Positions 8,781-17,823 of a stretch of 64,000 nt of DNA are shown here, one piece after another; the stretch's first letter is position 1; each line of letters begins with the position of its first letter. This DNA is from Planctomycetia bacterium (GTDB taxonomy: Bacteria > Planctomycetota > Planctomycetia > Pirellulales > Thermoguttaceae), in assembly GCA_030527015.1 (NCBI GenBank), contig JAUNBR010000010.1, positions 1 to 64,000 on the forward strand. Reading direction: 5' to 3'. The notes under the pieces are model-generated. The model saw only the letters and a program-made list of their open reading frames with translations. It had not been told where the DNA came from and made no database searches. A program made the translations under genes and the position numbers.

Positions 8781-9674
8781 TTATTTTCCTTTCCTGCGCA
8801 AAAGATATTCTGTCAGAGCCTTATCGAACTGTAAACTGGTGTCCAGCGGAAGATAATCCACTCCCATCACCGCACATTCCCGACGATAATTCTCTCTGAA
8901 ATGCCGCACCCCGTCCAGATATGCCTGCTGAAAACCATCCGCATCCACCGAAACCATATCCTGTGTTTCCGGATCTTTCATTTCCAGCATTCCACGAAAA
9001 GGAAATTTCACTTCTGCCTCATCCAAAATATGAAGCAGTAACACATCATGCCCTGCCCAGCGAAGTTTATGTAATGCTTCCAAAACAGGCTTCTGTTCCA
9101 TTAATAAATCGCTAAAGACCATTACCAGACTGCGGTGACGCAGCATGGCAGCCGTCTGTGTCAGAGCAGTCGCGATATTCGTCCTGCCTTCCGGTGTCAG
9201 ACGCGAAAGTGCCGACAAAATATCTGATAACTGCGTACGTCGAGAACGGGGCGGAATACTTTTTCTTAACTGGTCATCAAAAGTTAAAAGTCCCACCGGA
9301 TCCTGCTGATGAATCATAAGATACGCCAGAGCGGCTGCCAGACAAATCGCGTACTCAAATTTCGTTACTTCCTGCCGATATGTATAATTCATGGACGCGC
9401 TCTGATCCACCACCAGATAACCCGTGATATTCGTTTCCGACTCAAATTTTTTCACATAATATTTATCCGTTTTCGCATAAATCAGCCAGTCTATATCCTG
9501 TGGATCATCTCCCTGAGAGTAACGCCGATGTTCACTAAACTCCACCGAAAATCCCTGAAATGGACTGGAATGGAGTCCCTGTAAAAATCCCTTTACGATA
9601 AATTTTGCCCGTAAATCCAGACGTTTTATCCGTGTAATCACTTCTGGTTTTAAATACTGTTCCGCATTTCCCAT
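8781..9674 (-). CDS. DUF58 / von Willebrand-like protein
   Basis: 297 residues, soluble, no signal peptide. It opens with the DUF58 signature FSEHRRYSQGDDPQDIDWLI (about 46-65). A vWA-type MIDAS sequence DQSAS (90-94) lies at the end of strand LVVDQSASMNY. TFDDQLR and FSDLL in later strands match the vWA fold. DUF58 proteins usually sit beside MoxR AAA ATPases and BatA-like membrane proteins. Here no MoxR is adjacent, and two BatA/vWA genes are 50 kb away (58.8 and 61.4 kb). GGAA lies 6 bases before the ATG. The role, perhaps metal- or partner-dependent assembly at the membrane, is inferred from the family only. Confidence 0.85.
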   Translation of the reverse strand: MGNAEQYLKPEVITRIKRLDLRAKFIVKGFLQGLHSSPFQGFSVEFSEHRRYSQGDDPQDIDWLIYAKTDKYYVKKFESETNITGYLVVDQSASMNYTYRQEVTKFEYAICLAAALAYLMIHQQDPVGLLTFDDQLRKSIPPRSRRTQLSDILSALSRLTPEGRTNIATALTQTAAMLRHRSLVMVFSDLLMEQKPVLEALHKLRWAGHDVLLLHILDEAEVKFPFRGMLEMKDPETQDMVSVDADGFQQAYLDGVRHFRENYRRECAVMGVDYLPLDTSLQFDKALTEYLLRRKGK

Positions 9675-9877
9675 ACGTATTCCACATTCACTTCTTCTCG
9701 TTATATATTTTAAACTTAAATTTTATATATTTCTCTCTGTAAACCGTACTCCTTTAAATCTTTTCTTTTCGCATGCTCAAAAAACAGCGGAGGCGTTTTT
9801 TTACAGTGCATATGTGATAAAAATTGCCACCATCACCATCAGAAAAAATTTACATAAGCCCCGAACTTTCTCACCTT

Positions 9878-9982
9878 TTATCTCCCACACACTATGAATT
9901 TCCGCTTCTCCGGCATTTTTGCTTCGACGAAAATACCCGTTTTCCGCGCCACAAAATGGAAATTTAAATAAAAACCAGGATA
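9878..9982 (-). repeat. TATAC element
   Basis: Reverse copy with arms GAATTTCCGCTTCTCCGGCA and AAAATGGAAATTTAAA. The gap 9675-10587 otherwise holds a decayed reverse fragment at about 10403-10485 and AT-rich sequence in which I see no gene. Confidence 0.8.
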
Positions 9983-10587
9983 TTCTTTACTGAAAATACC
10001 TGGCATTCCGAACTGCGCAAAACAAAAATCTAAAGTAAAATCAGGTATATTAAAGTATAACGCTTACCCATTTTTTGTCAACAAAACCTGAAGTTTAAGA
10101 CCCCAGCACACATTTTTTCTTAATCCGAGACATGACAATTTTTGAGCATTTCAGACATTTCCATGCGCGTATTCCCCATTTCAGACCACATGCATTTTAA
10201 AAAACAAAAAAATCGTCCATATATCGCACGTAAAATATTTAAACTCCTGCTTTTTTATGAATCCTCCAAAAGTTCTCCTTCTCTATTTTACTTATTACCC
10301 CTAATCAGACTCTCACTTACAGAGAATTCCATAAAATCTTTATTAATAAGAAATACAGATGAATTCCACTGATCAGGAAAACCGAAAAAAATGATGTAAA
10401 TGTATATACCCGATACGCGTATTTTTCGTTATCGGAATTTATTCTGCTGAAAATACCTGGTCTTTTCACATAAAAAACAGGATTTTCATGGAAATCAGAG
10501 TATTATTTCGGAAGCGTCTGTTCAGGAAAATTTATTTTCCATTAACAGATTTTATTTCATTATAATGGATATATAAAGGAAACACAC

Positions 10588-11307
10588 ATGCGAAAAAATC
10601 ATTTTTCAGTTCCTGTAATTCGTCTGTTTCTGTTCTCATGTCTTATGTTTTTACCCTTTTCTCAGGGTTTTTCACAAGACACGGACGCAGATCTTTTATT
10701 AGAAGCCCTTTCAGATTCCCAAAATAATACGAATCTGGTAAGTACAGAAGAAATTCAGCTGCATCCAGACGAAGCAGCTGCGCTGGGAGGAGAAGGGCTT
10801 CAGCTCTCTGACCCTGTGCCGCAGCCCGTCAAAACATCATTACTTTTAGAATCGGCACCTGTGGAAGCGGCGGAACCGATCACGGAAACCGTAACACCGG
10901 TTTTACCCGTGCCTGCCGTTCCGGCGAACGTTACCTCTTCCGTCATGGAAACGAAACCCGTTCCCGCACCAGCGGCTAATTCCGCTGTACCCGCCCCCGG
11001 AAACACCGCTTTACCCGTACCTGCGGCCGCCCCAGTAACTCAGACAGTTCCCGGTGAACCAATAAATGTCTGTCGTGAATGTAATGGCATAAATTTTGGA
11101 ACCGGAGCCTGGAGAAACCGCATCGGAACACGTCCTGTTCCCGCCCCGATTTTTCATGCACCCGTGCACCGACCGGGCATCTTCGCCACACCTGACCGTG
11201 GTGGAAGATTCGGTGGTTTTCGCCGTCAGCCCATGATAGACCCCTATTACACACTCCGTGGCCCCCGGCATTTTAATGATCCGAATCCCCGTCCTGTGGG
11301 TCCCTGA
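10588..11307 (+). CDS. small secreted Pro/Ala-rich protein with C-terminal YYTLRGPRHF motif
   Basis: 239 residues. Residues 1-30 are a signal peptide ending near GFSQD. Residues 75-150 are low complexity in Pro, Val and Ala. Then comes VCRECNG, a Gly/Arg/Pro-rich stretch, and the end DPYYTLRGPRHFNDPNPRP. I associate endings of the type YYTxRGPRDF with planctomycete secreted proteins of unknown function; that is recollection, not a search. Start support is good: AAAGGA lies 7 bases before the ATG, and TATAAT is at 10561-10566 without a clear -35. A terminator hairpin lies at 11781. Function unknown. Confidence 0.75.
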   Translation: MRKNHFSVPVIRLFLFSCLMFLPFSQGFSQDTDADLLLEALSDSQNNTNLVSTEEIQLHPDEAAALGGEGLQLSDPVPQPVKTSLLLESAPVEAAEPITETVTPVLPVPAVPANVTSSVMETKPVPAPAANSAVPAPGNTALPVPAAAPVTQTVPGEPINVCRECNGINFGTGAWRNRIGTRPVPAPIFHAPVHRPGIFATPDRGGRFGGFRRQPMIDPYYTLRGPRHFNDPNPRPVGP

Positions 11308-11401
11308 CGCACATCATTCCGTGTATATAAACGTGAAGTAATTTCGATTTTATCTTTCTTTCATTCTGACTATACATTATACTGATTTACGCAAAAGAAT
11401 A

Positions 11402-11506
11402 TTATGGTTCCACTTTAAATTTCCGTTTTGTGCGGCTCTGAAAGCAGGTATTTTCAGCGAAGCAAAATGCCGTGGAAGCAGAAATTTATAGTATATCGGA
11501 AATAAT
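11402..11506 (+). repeat. TATAC element
   Basis: Forward copy ATGGTTCCACTTTAAATTTC with GCGAAGC loop and right end ATAGTATATCGG. The sequence from 11508 to 11780 shows only vague remnants. Confidence 0.88.
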
Positions 11507-11780
11507 ATATATCTGAAGGAAAGACACGGTTATATCCGAGACATAAATTTCCCGCACCGCCTGCCTTATCTGTCCACACTCGGACAGCTGGCAGGCCACG
11601 GGTTTTTATTTTCAGGAATATGCCGTCCACACAGACACTTCTGTCCATCTGATTCTCATTTTCGTTTTACCCAGTCACCTAAATAAGTATTTCACTCAGT
11701 GTAACTGCGAAACCGAATCTCGTAATACATCAGACATTACTTCACAAGATATTCACACGGCCAAAAAAACTTCCTGTCAC

Positions 11781-11817
11781 AAAAGCCATTTTCCTGTACA
11801 TGGAAAATGGCTTTTTT
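11781..11817 (+). terminator. strong rho-independent terminator hairpin
   Basis: AAAAGCCATTTTCC pairs with GGAAAATGGCTTTTTT around a 7-base loop. The T-run is on the plus strand, fitting the end of the secreted-protein transcript. The A-run on the left would also let it act on minus-strand transcription from the polysaccharide cluster. Confidence 0.8.
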
Positions 11818-11921
11818 ATGAGTCCACTTTAAATTTCCTTTTGGCTCGGTCACAGAATACAGTATTTATGCATCCGGAAATACAGAAAAGCATAAATTTA
11901 TAGGTACCTCCAGCATAAAAT
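11817..11921 (+). repeat. TATAC element, decayed
   Basis: Forward copy beginning directly after the terminator (AGTCCACTTTAAATTTCC). The centre is degraded and the right end is CCAGCATAAA. Confidence 0.6.
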
Positions 11922-11936
11922 ACAGGAAAAACAAAA

Positions 11937-12029
11937 ATTACTGGGGCCACTTTAAATTTTCGTTTTATGCGGCTCTAAAAGCAGGCTTTTTCAGCGAAGC
12001 GAAATTTTATAGTATATCGGGTATATAAT
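11937..12029 (+). repeat. TATAC element, internally deleted
   Basis: Forward copy in which the loop GCGAAGC runs straight into GAAATTTTATAGTATATCGG. The second half of the central hairpin is missing. Confidence 0.8.
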
Positions 12030-12084
12030 GTGTCAAGAAAAATTTTAAGTATAAAATCACGCAGGGAACAGACCCAAAACTTTT

Positions 12085-13200
12085 TTAGATATATTCCGGC
12101 AAAATAAATTCCAGACGGTGAAAATTCCACCACGTAAGCATTAAACCACCGACCGCGAATAAAAAAGAATATAAAAGATAATACGGGCTCCAGATCCGTA
12201 CGCCATCCACCTCAAAAGTCTTCAGCAGATTTATACCGACAGATTTTTCCTTAACAGAAGTTTCCGCACTTTCCGATTTTTTCGTCATAAGAATTTCTTC
12301 TCTCGACGCACTCTGTGTTTCCTTATTAACTTTCCGTACCTCTTCGGAAACATCGGAAACAGAAGCACGGGCGTTTTCTGATTTTTTCGCGATAAGATTT
12401 CCTTCTCCCGACACCCCTTCTGTTTTCGCCATCATCTGCTGCTCTAATCGAGATGGTCCGATCACCGAAAGCCGCATTCCTTCCATTATCGGTGTCAGCG
12501 GATTCAGCATCATCAGCTTACATCCAGCTCCCCCAAACATAATCGGCTCATAAAACACCGGGGTAAAAAATATCCCGAACGTTATTATAACCTGCACGAT
12601 GTATTTTATATCTCGATAAAACACATTCGCACAACTAATAAATAACGCTAAAGCCAGTGAAAGACATATCAAAATAAATACCAGAGGAATCAGCCAGAGA
12701 ATCGTCCAGGAAAAGGTAATATCAAAAAACAGGAACAGAAGCACCGACATTCCCAGTGCACCGATAAAAGAGTCAAAAACCTGTGTGAATACCGCCGCCA
12801 GCGGAAGCACCTCTCGTGGAAAATATATTTTGGTTACCAGATTAATATTTCCCGACAAAACATTACTTGAAAAAGTAATGCACCCTGCGAAAAATGCCCA
12901 GACCATGGCTTTTATGCCCATTCCCGCGATACTCGAAACATCCAGTGGCTGCTGTGACAGAAAAGACATGGCGAATTTCACCAAAACTCCACTGGCAATA
13001 ATCAGTAACGGCATAAAAATAGCCCACGCAAAACCTAAAGCCGCCTGTTTATACCGAATCCGAATATCACGCAGTATCAGCTGGAAAAGTAACTCACGTG
13101 CGTGAAAAACCTCCATAACCATTTCCACTCCACGATTAAACACACCTTTATATGGAGAACTTTCATCCCCCTGCAGTATCATGTTTTCCGTCTTTTCCAT
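12085..13200 (-). CDS. ABC-2 type polysaccharide export permease (Wzm-like) with acidic/basic insert
   Basis: Membrane subunit of an ABC exporter for lipid-linked polysaccharide. The family opening is recognisable: ELLFQLILRDIRIRYKQ, then ALGFAWAIFMPL and five to six membrane spans. YFPREVLPLAAV and LNPLTPIMEGMR are typical loops. Between the last two spans lies about 70 residues of charged low-complexity sequence absent from ordinary Wzm. It contains an imperfect internal duplication (LIAKKSENARASV / LMTKKSESAETSV). I chose the ATG at 13200; an upstream GTG at 13236 lies in sequence resembling a TATAC end. No ATPase (Wzt) gene is adjacent, so the partner must be elsewhere. It lies downstream of the polysaccharide operon, separated by one TATAC element. 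Confidence 0.82.
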   Translation of the reverse strand: MEKTENMILQGDESSPYKGVFNRGVEMVMEVFHARELLFQLILRDIRIRYKQAALGFAWAIFMPLLIIASGVLVKFAMSFLSQQPLDVSSIAGMGIKAMVWAFFAGCITFSSNVLSGNINLVTKIYFPREVLPLAAVFTQVFDSFIGALGMSVLLFLFFDITFSWTILWLIPLVFILICLSLALALFISCANVFYRDIKYIVQVIITFGIFFTPVFYEPIMFGGAGCKLMMLNPLTPIMEGMRLSVIGPSRLEQQMMAKTEGVSGEGNLIAKKSENARASVSDVSEEVRKVNKETQSASREEILMTKKSESAETSVKEKSVGINLLKTFEVDGVRIWSPYYLLYSFLFAVGGLMLTWWNFHRLEFILPEYI

Positions 13201-13299
13201 CTTACTTTTCTCGAATTCAGTTTTTATATCCGACACGCTTTATGCCCTAAATACTAAAAATTTCCACTCCTCGTGTCCGCCAACAGACAGTCCCGCATT

Positions 13300-13431
13300 T
13301 TTATATCCGACTCACACTATAAATTTCCGCTTCTCCGGCATTTTTGCTTCCCTGCCAGCAGCAGACTAAACTGAAAAGCCCTGCTTTAAGAACTGCACAA
13401 AACTTAAATTAAAAGTGGAACCAGATATAAA
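13300..13431 (-). repeat. TATAC element with CCTGCCAGC cassette
   Basis: Reverse copy. The apex GCTTC is extended by CCTGCCAGCAGCAG followed by a degraded ACTAAACTG. The left end GTGGAACCAGATATA is intact. It sits between the ligase-like gene and the permease gene. Confidence 0.85.
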
Positions 13432-13449
13432 TTCCATACCACTTTTACT

Positions 13450-14730
13450 TTATGCCTGAGCCACCTGCGCTTCTTCCTCTAATTCTTCTGAATAAAGAAA
13501 TGAAATTTTTAAACAGCATAATCCCACAAGACAAACATAATACACCACTTCCAAATAATACAGCGAAACAAATTGTGCGGCCGCCACATAACCACACATC
13601 GCGGCAATTACCATCTGTCCATAATATCTTAAACTGGGATCCGGTAAAGGTATCTTCGCAAAAGCGACTGCCAAAACCTTCCACATACACGCAAAAATAA
13701 AACTCGCCTGCAAAAGACCTCCAATAATCCCCGTTTCCGCCGCCGCCTGTAACCACGTCGAGTGTGCTTCCAAAAATATCCCAAAACGTGACCGCGCATA
13801 CCTCGCCCAGTTCTGAATTCCCACCCCCATGACAGGCTTTTCCTTAATCACCGTTATACAGTTCTTCCAGCTGGTCAGACGCGACTGAGCAGAACCATCT
13901 AAATCTTCCATATTCTCAAAACTCGAGAAAAAACGTTCTCGCACACTCGGACCAGCCAGCGCTAAACCGATAATCACCGCCACCAAAAATAAGGTAATAT
14001 TTCCCGGCGTTTTAGGTAATAACAGGAATGATACAGCACCTACGACACACAGGGCTAACATCCCTCCACGCGACATGGAAAATAGAACCGTATGTGCCTG
14101 CAGTACCGCTGAGAGAAATGCCAGAGCCTTCAAAACATAATTTTTTTCCGCCAGACCAGTAAAAAAAGAAACTGTCGCCCCCATAACCATCGCCACCGCG
14201 AAAAAATTATTATCCATTCCCGCAAAACCCACCATCTGCAGCCGATTAAACCCGCCAAAATATGACATATTCAGCTCATATGCCACAAAACCTGTTCCGA
14301 AAATAATCGTCCAGACCAGACACTTAAGTCCAAAAACCGAGTTACATAAAGTTAGCACGATAATCATCGCGGTCAAAAGGCGTACCAGCATGATCACCGT
14401 TTCCCAGCCCAGAGGAGTAATCTCCAAAATAAAAGAAGTTACGATCACCCATAATAGATAACACACTAAAATGGCCATGGGAAAGTACGCCCTCCCAATT
14501 CGCAAATTACCACAGGAATGCAGCACCCATCCTATAATCATCGGATATGCCACCATCTCTGAATATCCAAATCCTGAATTAAAAAATGTAGGAGGTAAAT
14601 TATAGTACCATAAGGCATTCGGCGACATGACAGCAAACAAAACATATACCAGCACCGCCACATACGGATAAAACAGAGAGCTGCCGATTCCTATTATCGT
14701 CATAAAATATACAAAAAGAGGTCCCTTCAT
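13450..14730 (-). CDS. O-antigen-ligase-like / exosortase-A-associated ligase
   Basis: 426 residues from the ATG at 14730, which overlaps the preceding gene's stop as ATGA. The longer reading to 14784 would overlap the glycosyltransferase by 58 bases. About ten membrane spans. SRLTSWKNCITVIKEKPVMGVGIQNW is followed by a periplasmic loop with EAHSTWLQAAAETGIIG, matching the Wzy/WaaL-type motif in which His and Glu are conserved. Neighbours and overall pattern fit the putative O-glycosylation ligases of exosortase-A loci (TIGR03097-like). It would transfer or polymerise lipid-linked glycan at the periplasmic face. It is the last gene of a tightly coupled four-gene run. Confidence 0.8.
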   Translation of the reverse strand: MKGPLFVYFMTIIGIGSSLFYPYVAVLVYVLFAVMSPNALWYYNLPPTFFNSGFGYSEMVAYPMIIGWVLHSCGNLRIGRAYFPMAILVCYLLWVIVTSFILEITPLGWETVIMLVRLLTAMIIVLTLCNSVFGLKCLVWTIIFGTGFVAYELNMSYFGGFNRLQMVGFAGMDNNFFAVAMVMGATVSFFTGLAEKNYVLKALAFLSAVLQAHTVLFSMSRGGMLALCVVGAVSFLLLPKTPGNITLFLVAVIIGLALAGPSVRERFFSSFENMEDLDGSAQSRLTSWKNCITVIKEKPVMGVGIQNWARYARSRFGIFLEAHSTWLQAAAETGIIGGLLQASFIFACMWKVLAVAFAKIPLPDPSLRYYGQMVIAAMCGYVAAAQFVSLYYLEVVYYVCLVGLCCLKISFLYSEELEEEAQVAQA

Positions 14731-15974
14731 GGTTCTTTTTCGTCCTTTTTTGGTACAAGTAAATTTCCAAAATTTTCCAGACACGCCGACCAGGCATAAC
14801 GCCTGATCACCAATTCACGTCCATGACTGCCCAATTTATAGCGTAAATTTTCATTTTTGAAAAGATCGGAAATCTTTTCTGTCCATTCCTCCGGAGAATC
14901 ACAGATAAATAAATCTTCCCCTGAAACTGCCTCGATTCCTTCCACCGACTGTGCGGATGCCGTGACCGCACACCCCATGGATAAACTTTCCAGTACCTTA
15001 TTCTGAATTCCCCGTGCCACACGTAACGGTATAACCGCCACCGCAGCACGCTTTAAATAGGGCCGAACATCCGGCACCGATCCGAGCACATTTACTCCCG
15101 GTGATTCCGCCGCCACTCGCACTAAATTCATCACAGGATTACTGCCCACGACATCAAATTCCGCCTCAGGAAACTTCTCCCTGACCTTCGGCCAAACCTC
15201 TTTTATAAACCACAGCACCCCATCAACATTCGCACGATAATCCATGGCTCCGACAAAAACACACCGAAACGGAATCCCTTCTGTCTGACGCAGCGCAGGT
15301 GCCTCCCGATCAAAAAACACCGTATCCACACCATTCGTTACCGGAAATATTTTCTTTGTCGGACAAAAACTCCTGTAAAGAGCCATCTCTTCCTGCGTCA
15401 CGACCATCATGGCCTCTGACTCCGACTCTATCTGGGTTTCCACCTGCCGCAGCCGCCTACCTTCCAGCTTAAACAGCCATTTTAACGGAATTTTCGCAAC
15501 TTTTGCATAATCATACCATTTTTGACTGTCCACATCCACCAGATCCACGATAACCCGTGGAAATTCTAAATTTCCATTTATTTTGCGCGCATGTTTTTTC
15601 AAAAATTTTACATACTGAAACATACTGGAACAAAAAACCACGATCACGTCAAAATCCTGTTCTCCCATTAAAGATAACAGCTGGGCACGTAACCACCGAT
15701 TATAAAAAAGCCCTTCCGTAACTGTTTTCCCAAACAAAAAAGAACAGCCTGCGTACCACCATTTTTTCCATCTCGGCCAAGAAAAAGCGAGAACATCCTG
15801 ACATAAGGAAGCCAGTACCTGACGAGATTCATCTGACGGCGGCTCATCAAAAAAAGTAACCAGCGTTACTTCTCCTCTCTCAGACATATATTCCAGTAAA
15901 TGAAATGAACGAATACGGTCACCCCGATTCGGGGGATGAGGATACCGGTGCGTTAAAAAAAGAATTTTCATCAT
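14727..15974 (-). CDS. glycosyltransferase, exosortase-A (XrtA/PEP-CTERM) type, GT4
   Basis: 415 residues, GT-B fold, no membrane span. The start MMKILFLTHRYPHPPNRGDR, the middle DVDSQKW and LEGRRLRQVE, and FVGAMDYRANVDGVLWF, VPDVRPYLKRAAV and IPLRVARGIQNKVLES are the signature blocks I know from the TIGR03087 family. That family is found almost only in exosortase-A exopolysaccharide loci. It would transfer a sugar from a nucleotide sugar to the growing lipid-linked glycan in the cytoplasm. It overlaps the deacetylase upstream (ATGATGA) and the ligase downstream (ATGA), so the three are almost surely translated together. Confidence 0.88.
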   Translation of the reverse strand: MMKILFLTHRYPHPPNRGDRIRSFHLLEYMSERGEVTLVTFFDEPPSDESRQVLASLCQDVLAFSWPRWKKWWYAGCSFLFGKTVTEGLFYNRWLRAQLLSLMGEQDFDVIVVFCSSMFQYVKFLKKHARKINGNLEFPRVIVDLVDVDSQKWYDYAKVAKIPLKWLFKLEGRRLRQVETQIESESEAMMVVTQEEMALYRSFCPTKKIFPVTNGVDTVFFDREAPALRQTEGIPFRCVFVGAMDYRANVDGVLWFIKEVWPKVREKFPEAEFDVVGSNPVMNLVRVAAESPGVNVLGSVPDVRPYLKRAAVAVIPLRVARGIQNKVLESLSMGCAVTASAQSVEGIEAVSGEDLFICDSPEEWTEKISDLFKNENLRYKLGSHGRELVIRRYAWSACLENFGNLLVPKKDEKEP

Positions 15975-16864
15975 GTCCCTTTCTGAAGTCCAAAATAAGC
16001 ATCCATCACATCCTGCATGCCAGAAAAACGAAAATCCTTTAGAAGACGCAACAATTTTCCTTCATTTCGAGATAATCCCACTCTGTGGCGAAACTGAGTA
16101 CTGCGCGAGCCAAAAGGTAAACGCGGCTGCTGTGGATCCACTTCCCACGGATGAATATAAAATATAAATGGCCTCCCAGCGCGAATATTTACATTTCTGA
16201 GACAAAAACGCGAAAATCGGTATGGATACAGACGAAAATATCCTCCTCCAGAAACAGGAAAATTCTTTCCCAAAAATTTCATTACGGACGGCGGAAATTC
16301 ATACAAAACACCAGAGGCGGTGGAAATCTCATGCATTTCCACCTTACCGCCGGGAATACCATAACGATCATGATAAATCGGAAAAATACTCGAATCGTAC
16401 CGAATTCCTTCTTCCACCAAGATTTCTAATGCCCACAAAGAACGCTGAGTTATCGAAAAACTCGGCGCACGAAAAGAATATACCGATTTTCCGAGTATAT
16501 CTTCTAAAATGACTTTCCCTTTACGTAAATCTTCACGGAATTCTTCCGGTGTCATTTCATAAATCAGCCGATGAGAATAACTGTGCAGGCCGATTTCATG
16601 ACCCCCGCGCTCTATTTCTCGTACAAGGAATGGATACTTCTGCGCCACCCAGCCAAGAATAAAAAAAGTAGCAGAAATCTGTGACTGTTCAAAAATTTCC
16701 AAGATTCGCCGAGTACTGTCTTCGATTCTCTGTGGATACTGACTCCAGTCATCACGTGAAATATATTTCTCGAAGGCAGAAACCTGATAAAAATCTTCCA
16801 CATCCACCGTCATGGCATTCCGCTGTGGAAAATTTCGCTCTTCCTTTCCTCTGTGATTCTCCAT
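15971..16864 (-). CDS. polysaccharide deacetylase, exosortase-A type (NodB domain plus DUF3473)
   Basis: 297 residues. The NodB domain begins with AMTVDVEDFYQVSAFE, where the paired Asp residues are metal/catalytic. GGHEIGLHSYSHRL carries the H-x3-H metal site, and FRAPSFSI is the next conserved block. The C-terminal DUF3473 region has GGGYFRLYPY and FYIHPWEVDPQQPR. This two-part arrangement is characteristic of XrtA-system deacetylases (TIGR03006), which deacetylate amino sugars of an exopolysaccharide. There is no signal peptide, as in that family. It starts 11 bases after the sugar transferase stop, with an AGGGCGGA ribosome site. Confidence 0.88.
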   Translation of the reverse strand: MENHRGKEERNFPQRNAMTVDVEDFYQVSAFEKYISRDDWSQYPQRIEDSTRRILEIFEQSQISATFFILGWVAQKYPFLVREIERGGHEIGLHSYSHRLIYEMTPEEFREDLRKGKVILEDILGKSVYSFRAPSFSITQRSLWALEILVEEGIRYDSSIFPIYHDRYGIPGGKVEMHEISTASGVLYEFPPSVMKFLGKNFPVSGGGYFRLYPYRFSRFCLRNVNIRAGRPFIFYIHPWEVDPQQPRLPFGSRSTQFRHRVGLSRNEGKLLRLLKDFRFSGMQDVMDAYFGLQKGT

Positions 16865-16875
16865 TTCCGCCCTAC

Positions 16876-17823
16876 TTACTCTACTTTTTCCAAAAACTCT
16901 GCGGAACCTCTATTTTTCTCCTTTAAAATCACTTCTTCATCATGCATTTTCCGTTCTTGATCGACAAAAGTCGCAGGCACCGTTTCTGTCGTTCCTTCTG
17001 TCTTTCTCATATAATCAGGAACATTCACCTCTCGTAAAACATGAGTCCATCTCAGACATACATCCCCACGAATACACAAAAGCCGTAAAAAAGTACAAAG
17101 AAAAAGCTGAAAGTCCAGCTTAAAATTCGCTGTCTGAATATATTCCAGGTCTAAAGTCAATTTACGGCGTACACTTTCCAGATCCGAGTCAGGAGGTAAA
17201 TTAACCTGAGCCAGACCTGTAACTCCCGGAATAATTAAGCTACGATTACTGTAACCCGGAATCTCTCTTTCCAGATGGCACGTAAACTCCGGACGTTCTG
17301 GACGCGGCCCAATTAACGCCATCTGTCCCATTAAAACATTAAACAGCTGAGGTAATTCATCTAAATGAGTCGGACGCAATAATTTCCCTAATTTCGTAAT
17401 CCGTGGGTCATTCACACTCGTCCACACAGGCCCTGTTTTCTTTTCCGCATCTCGAATCATCGTACGAAATTTCATTAACGGAAACACCTTCCCGCGAATT
17501 CCCACACGCCGCTGGCAGTACAAAATCGGACCATCTGATGTCAAAATAAGTAATGTCGCGACGACTGCCATGATCGGGAGACCAGGAATTAATAAAAGAA
17601 TCGCAAAAAATCTGTCCAGCCATATACGCCAAGAAAAATAACTTGACGGTTTAATTTCTGGCACTTCCACTCGTGACATTTCTTCCATCTCATATTCGGT
17701 ACCAAAATCATTCTGGACGACTTTCTCTTCCCATATCTCCGGATGCTGCCGCTTTTCTGATTTCTGAAAAGACTGAGACGAAACGAATAAACCTGGTTTC
17801 CTATTTAATATACTTTCTGACAT
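16876..17823 (-). CDS. undecaprenyl-phosphate sugar-1-phosphate transferase (short form)
   Basis: 315 residues from the ATG at 17823; the in-frame TTG two codons upstream is less likely. One hydrophobic re-entrant segment (about 65-95) is followed by the bacterial sugar transferase core: GPILYCQRRVGIRGKVF, KFRTMIRDAEKK, the DE-type motif THLDELPQLFNVLMGQMALIGPRPERPEF, and IPGVTGLAQVN. It starts glycan assembly by moving a hexose-1-phosphate to undecaprenyl phosphate. The N-terminal four-helix domain of WbaP/WcaJ is missing. A 60-residue polar N-terminus and a 50-residue charged C-terminal tail are extra. It is the first gene of the minus-strand polysaccharide operon. Confidence 0.88.
   Translation of the reverse strand: MSESILNRKPGLFVSSQSFQKSEKRQHPEIWEEKVVQNDFGTEYEMEEMSRVEVPEIKPSSYFSWRIWLDRFFAILLLIPGLPIMAVVATLLILTSDGPILYCQRRVGIRGKVFPLMKFRTMIRDAEKKTGPVWTSVNDPRITKLGKLLRPTHLDELPQLFNVLMGQMALIGPRPERPEFTCHLEREIPGYSNRSLIIPGVTGLAQVNLPPDSDLESVRRKLTLDLEYIQTANFKLDFQLFLCTFLRLLCIRGDVCLRWTHVLREVNVPDYMRKTEGTTETVPATFVDQERKMHDEEVILKEKNRGSAEFLEKVE

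Noticed and set aside
8169-8899. Overlapping open frames of 70-117 codons downstream of fabI
   Set aside because: They span four tandem TATAC copies, and the translated sequence is just the repeat in different frames.
10142-10372. 76-codon open frame upstream of the secreted-protein gene
   Set aside because: No ribosome site, AT-driven Lys/Leu/Ser composition and no recognisable motif.
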